Assembly: GCA_031284185.1 (NCBI GenBank)
Contig: JAITAJ010000062.1
Span: 1-7,662, forward strand
Direction of reading: 5' to 3'
From: Accumulibacter sp.
GTDB taxonomy: Bacteria > Pseudomonadota > Gammaproteobacteria > Burkholderiales > Rhodocyclaceae
Length of the DNA stretch: 7,662 nucleotides
Shown here: positions 5,875 through 7,662 of the stretch, piece by piece
How positions within the stretch are numbered: the stretch's first letter is position 1
Layout: the number at the start of each line of letters is the position of its first letter
Notes under the pieces: generated by a model
Database searches by the model: none
What the model saw: only the letters and a program-made list of their open reading frames with translations
Told to the model about the DNA's origin: nothing
Position numbers and translations under genes: made by a program

Positions 5875-6672
5875 ATGCTGGTCGATTCTCACTGCCATCT
5901 GGATTTTCCCGGTCTGGCGGACAATCTTGCCGAGGTATTTGCGGCGATGCGGCGCAACGGCGTCGGATGCGCGGTCTGTGTCGGAGTGACGCTGGAGGAT
6001 TTTCCGCGCGTCGTGGCATTGGCCGAAGCGAACGCGCGCATTCTGGCGACGGTCGGTGTGCATCCCGAGATTCACGAAGCGCGGGAGCCGGGCGTCGACG
6101 AACTCGTCCGGCTGGCGGCGCATCCGAAAGTCATCGGCATCGGAGAGACCGGCCTCGACTACCACTGGCACAAGGACGCGCCCGAGTGGCAGCGGGAGCG
6201 CTTTCGCGTCCACATTCGCGCGGCGCGGCAGACCGGCAAACCGCTGATCGTGCACGACCGGGAGGCCGCGGCGGACGTTTTGCGCCTGCTGGAAGAGGAA
6301 AAGGCCGGCGAGGTCGGCGGCATTCTGCATTGTTTCACCGGAACGTGGGAAGTGGCGCAACGGGCGCTCGATCTCGGTTTCCACATTTCCCTGTCCGGGA
6401 TCGTCACCTTCAAGAATGCGCGTATCGTGAAGGAAGTCGCCTGCCGCGTTCCGCTCGACCGTCTGCTGGTGGAGACCGATTCCCCCTATCTGGCCCCGGT
6501 GCCGTTCCGTGGAAAGCCCAATCAGCCGGCCTATGTCAAGCGGGTCGCCGAGGAAATCGCCGTCCTGCGCGAAATGCCGGTCGAAGCCGTGGCGGCTGCC
6601 ACGACGGATAATTTCTTCCGTTTGTTTCCCGCCTTTCGAGCGAGGTTTTCCGATGAAGAGAATGAAAGATAG
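5875..6672 (+). CDS. tatD: TatD-family metal-dependent deoxyribonuclease
   Basis: This 265-residue protein is a complete TatD-type TIM-barrel hydrolase; the family includes 3'-5' exonucleases involved in DNA repair and quality control. Expected metal ligands are all present: H6 and H8 in DSHCHLD, E91 in GIGETGLDYHWHKD, H127 in PLIVHDRE, H152 in GGILHCFTGT and D202 in VETDSPYLAP. Length is normal. The start is ATG 5875 behind GAGGAG, giving the usual family N-terminus. It is separated from pilZ by 453 nt, nearly all of it tandem-repeat unit, although the two genes are close neighbours in related bacteria; the expansion may have disturbed read-through from the operon. Its last 20 nt overlap the ankyrin gene. 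The subtype (TatD, YcfH or YjjV-like) cannot be settled by eye. Confidence 0.95.
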   Translation: MLVDSHCHLDFPGLADNLAEVFAAMRRNGVGCAVCVGVTLEDFPRVVALAEANARILATVGVHPEIHEAREPGVDELVRLAAHPKVIGIGETGLDYHWHKDAPEWQRERFRVHIRAARQTGKPLIVHDREAAADVLRLLEEEKAGEVGGILHCFTGTWEVAQRALDLGFHISLSGIVTFKNARIVKEVACRVPLDRLLVETDSPYLAPVPFRGKPNQPAYVKRVAEEIAVLREMPVEAVAAATTDNFFRLFPAFRARFSDEENER

Positions 6673-7303
6673 GCTTCTCGCGTCCTTCGCGCTCATCCTC
6701 GCGTTCGTGTTTTCCGTCCCGGTTTTCGCCGGCGCCTACGAAGACATGGAAGAAGCGCTGGCCCGTGGCGATACCGGCGCGGTGATCGCGCTGATCAACC
6801 GCGGGATGGACGTGAATACCGTCGACCGGCAAGGCAATACCCTGCTGATCCAATCCATCCAGCGCGACCTGCCGGAGCTGTTCGACCACCTGATGAAAAT
6901 CCGGGCGCGGATCAACAGGCGCAACCGGAATGGCGAGACGGCGCTCTCCATTGCGGCCTACCTGGGGCGTATCGACCACGTGCGGCGTCTGGTCGAAGCC
7001 GGTGCCGAAATGAACTTCTTCGGCTGGCCACCGCTCGCGTATGCGGCGTACAACGGTCATGTGAAGATCGTCGACTACCTCATCGAAAAGGGCGCGGAAG
7101 TCGACGCCAGGACCGAGAATGGCTCGACCGCGCTCTTCTTCGCGTCGCGTTTCGGTCATGACGAAACCGTCAGGGCGCTCCTGAAGCATCGCGCCGACCC
7201 GACGATCGTCAATGACCGGAACGAGACAGCCGCGGACTGGGCCGCGAAGGGCGGGCACAGCGGCATCGAGGCGCTTTTGCGGGTTTCAGAAGACAGAGGA
7301 TAG
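6653..7303 (+). CDS. Exported ankyrin-repeat protein
   Basis: This 216-residue protein has a signal peptide (KDRLLASFALILAFVFSVPV, cleavage likely after VFA at residue 26). About six ankyrin repeats follow, roughly at 29-57, 60-92, 94-123, 125-154, 157-187 and 190-210. The clearest are GETALSIAAYLGRIDHVRRL, PPLAYAAYNGHVKIVDYLIE and GSTALFFASRFGHDETVRAL. Ankyrin repeats bind proteins; the partner is unknown, and the signal peptide points to the periplasm. ATG 6653 is used here, with ATG 6662 possible. It overlaps tatD by 20 nt, so it is probably co-translated. The last six residues (VSEDRG) and the TAG come from the downstream repeat array, so the native C-terminus may have been replaced. No enzymatic motif is visible. 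Confidence 0.9.
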   Translation: MKRMKDRLLASFALILAFVFSVPVFAGAYEDMEEALARGDTGAVIALINRGMDVNTVDRQGNTLLIQSIQRDLPELFDHLMKIRARINRRNRNGETALSIAAYLGRIDHVRRLVEAGAEMNFFGWPPLAYAAYNGHVKIVDYLIEKGAEVDARTENGSTALFFASRFGHDETVRALLKHRADPTIVNDRNETAADWAAKGGHSGIEALLRVSEDRG

Positions 7304-7354
7304 GGGACAGAAGACAGTTTCAGAAGACAGAATCTTGAGAGGACAGAAGACAGG

Positions 7355-7377
7355 TGAGTTTGCGGCGCTACGCGCCG
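7355..7377 (+). repeat. GC palindrome, left copy
   Basis: TGAGTTTG is followed by CGGCGC-TAC-GCGCCG, a perfect 6-bp stem with a 3-nt loop. It resembles REP-type palindromes in form, though I do not recognise it as a named family. Its mirrored partner is at 7422-7444. Confidence 0.75.
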
Positions 7378-7386
7378 ATCAGAAGA

Positions 7387-7407
7387 CAGAAACCCGGGCG
7401 CTCGGTT
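7387..7407 (+). terminator. Possible weak Rho-independent terminator inside the repeat loop
   Basis: AAACC at 7389-7394 can pair with GGTTT at 7404-7408 across CGGGCGCTC, or CCGG-GCGC-TCGG can form a 4-bp stem, followed by a run of five T. It lies between the two GC palindromes and is oriented to end the tatD-ankyrin transcript. The stems are short, so this is a low-confidence call; the large flanking inverted repeat may be the real terminating structure. Confidence 0.25.
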
Positions 7408-7421
7408 TTTCCTTCTTCACC

Positions 7422-7444
7422 CGGCGCGAAGCGCCGCAAACTCA
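7422..7444 (-). repeat. GC palindrome, right copy (inverted)
   Basis: CGGCGC-GAA-GCGCCG is a perfect 6-bp stem followed by CAAACTCA. It is the reverse complement of the 7355-7377 element except for one loop base. The pair allows either two small hairpins or one large cruciform with the outer arms. Confidence 0.75.
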
Positions 7445-7494
7445 TCTGTCTTCTGTCCCCTATCCTCTGTCCTCTGAAACTGTCATCTGTCTTC

Positions 7495-7662
7495 TCAAAT
7501 AGCTGTCTTCTGAAATATTCGCAAGCCGTTGAACACGACCAGCAGGCTGGCGCCCATGTCGGCGAACACGGCCATCCACAGGCTGGCCTGACCGGCCAGG
7601 GCGAGGCCGAGGAAGATGAGCTTGATGCCCAGCGCGAGCGCGATGTTCTGCCGGAGGATCGC
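7495..7662 (-). CDS. Heavy-metal P-type ATPase, C-terminal 55 residues (5' end outside window)
   Basis: The reverse strand is open from 7662 to a TGA at 7497-7495. It encodes ILRQNIALALGIKLIFLGLA and WMAVFADMGASLLVVFNGLR, the last two membrane helices of P1B-type ATPases of the CadA/ZntA type, which export Zn, Cd or Pb from the cytoplasm. The FADMGASLLVV block is typical, and its Asp is the expected metal-site residue of the last helix. Metal specificity cannot be set from this fragment. The final residues FQKTAI and the stop are encoded by the repeat module at 7480-7515, in place of the short basic tail usual after NGLR. It converges on the ankyrin gene. Confidence 0.88.
   Translation of the reverse strand, partial: AILRQNIALALGIKLIFLGLALAGQASLWMAVFADMGASLLVVFNGLRIFQKTAI

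Larger units (their letters stand above)
5418..5955 (+). repeat. Three tandem copies of a unit carrying the tatD leader and first 27 codons
   Basis: Copies lie at 5418-5610 (193 bp), 5611-5783 (173 bp) and 5784-5955 (172 bp). Each begins GTAAGTTTCGGAG, passes through TCGCGTAAGCGCATGGC and a pyrimidine-rich CTGTCTTCTG block, then GAGGAGTACC and ATG, and ends at GCGATGCGGCGC after tatD codon 27. Copy 1 has 21 extra bases (5431-5451) missing from the other two. Copies also differ by scattered substitutions: Ser5 is Phe in copy 2, copy 3 lacks one C near 5813, and CCGATG becomes CCAATG in copy 3. The divergence shows they are not a simple assembly duplicate. Only copy 3 continues into a full tatD. 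Confidence 0.95.
7283..7515. repeat. Large modular inverted repeat between convergent ankyrin and ATPase genes
   Basis: Module A at 7283-7317 matches the reverse complement of 7446-7480 at 34 of 35 bases. A second module B at 7318-7353 matches the reverse complement of 7480-7515 with a few differences. A GC palindrome module at 7355-7377 matches the reverse complement of 7422-7444 at 22 of 23 bases. Left order is A-B-palindrome, while the mirrored right side is B-A-palindrome, so modules have been swapped. A and B both begin TTTCAGAAGACAG (or GGACAG). Exact CAGAAGACAG occurs at 7287, 7308, 7321, 7344 and 7380, and CTGTCTTCTG at 7446 and 7503. The array reaches into the last codons of both flanking genes and fills the whole 191-nt gap. 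Confidence 0.93.

Noticed and set aside
5636..5989. 117-codon + strand open frame through tandem copies 2 and 3
   Set aside because: It is out of frame with tatD and made of repeated unit sequence, with an internal duplicate of itself and no known domain.
5116..6696. 526-codon open frame on the - strand with repeated LGKIVRQTGKIQMAVRIDQH-like segments
   Set aside because: It is antisense to pilZ and tatD; the internal protein repeats are just the tandem DNA unit read backwards, and GC-rich codon bias in the true genes keeps the antisense frame open.
7212..7502. 96-codon + strand open frame across the repeat array
   Set aside because: It overlaps the end of the ankyrin gene in another frame and then only translates repeats; there is no ribosome binding site or recognisable protein.
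1199..7512. DNA uptake sequence (Neisseria-like) interpretation of the CTGTCTTCTG 10-mer
   Set aside because: Inverted pairs at gene ends recall uptake sequences, but the word is unrelated to those I know and occurs in dense arrays, with none inside gene bodies.
7283..7515. CRISPR array
   Set aside because: Modules of 34-36 bp recur, but there are no unique spacers of constant size, the orientation is mirrored, and no cas genes are present.
7283..7515. Insertion sequence with terminal inverted repeats
   Set aside because: The interior between the arms is under 80 bp and encodes no transposase, and no target-site duplication is evident. A non-autonomous element remains possible.

Overview
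The window is a GC-rich bacterial chromosome segment. The order mltG-tmk-holB-pilZ-tatD, with ygfZ divergent from mltG and proS nearby, is a conserved housekeeping neighbourhood of Gamma- and Betaproteobacteria. The divergent ygfZ and the ankyrin gene after tatD fit a betaproteobacterium best, perhaps of the Rhodocyclales/Nitrosomonadales group. That placement is inferred from gene order and base composition, not from a database match.

Layout: (1) 1-1154, + strand: the 3' part of proS overlaps a small secreted lytic transglycosylase gene. (2) 1191-2222, - strand: ygfZ, convergent with the transglycosylase gene. (3) 2223-2335: a short divergent intergenic region with an AT-rich promoter-like island. 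(4) 2336-5421, + strand: mltG, tmk, holB and pilZ are packed with a 20-nt gap, a 4-nt overlap and an 8-nt overlap, so very probably one operon covering murein chain termination, dTTP synthesis, the clamp loader and type IV pilus assembly. (5) 5418-5955: three tandem, slightly diverged copies of a ~172-193 bp unit that carries a repeat-rich leader, a ribosome binding site and the first 27 codons of tatD; only the third copy runs into the full gene. (6) 5875-7303: full tatD overlaps an exported ankyrin-repeat protein. (7) 7304-7494: a convergent intergenic region made almost wholly of repeats arranged as a large inverted repeat. (8) 7495-7662, - strand: the C-terminus of a heavy-metal P-type ATPase.

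The genes are ordinary. The unusual feature is a dispersed short-repeat family built on the 10-mer CTGTCTTCTG / CAGAAGACAG. I count 13 exact copies in the window, all confined to three gene borders: the end of ygfZ, the pilZ-tatD junction, and the junction between the ankyrin gene and the ATPase gene. At three gene ends the repeat supplies the last codons and the stop. At the fourth site it coincides with the triplication of the tatD 5' end. I see no defence, CRISPR, phage or transposase genes and no RNA genes.
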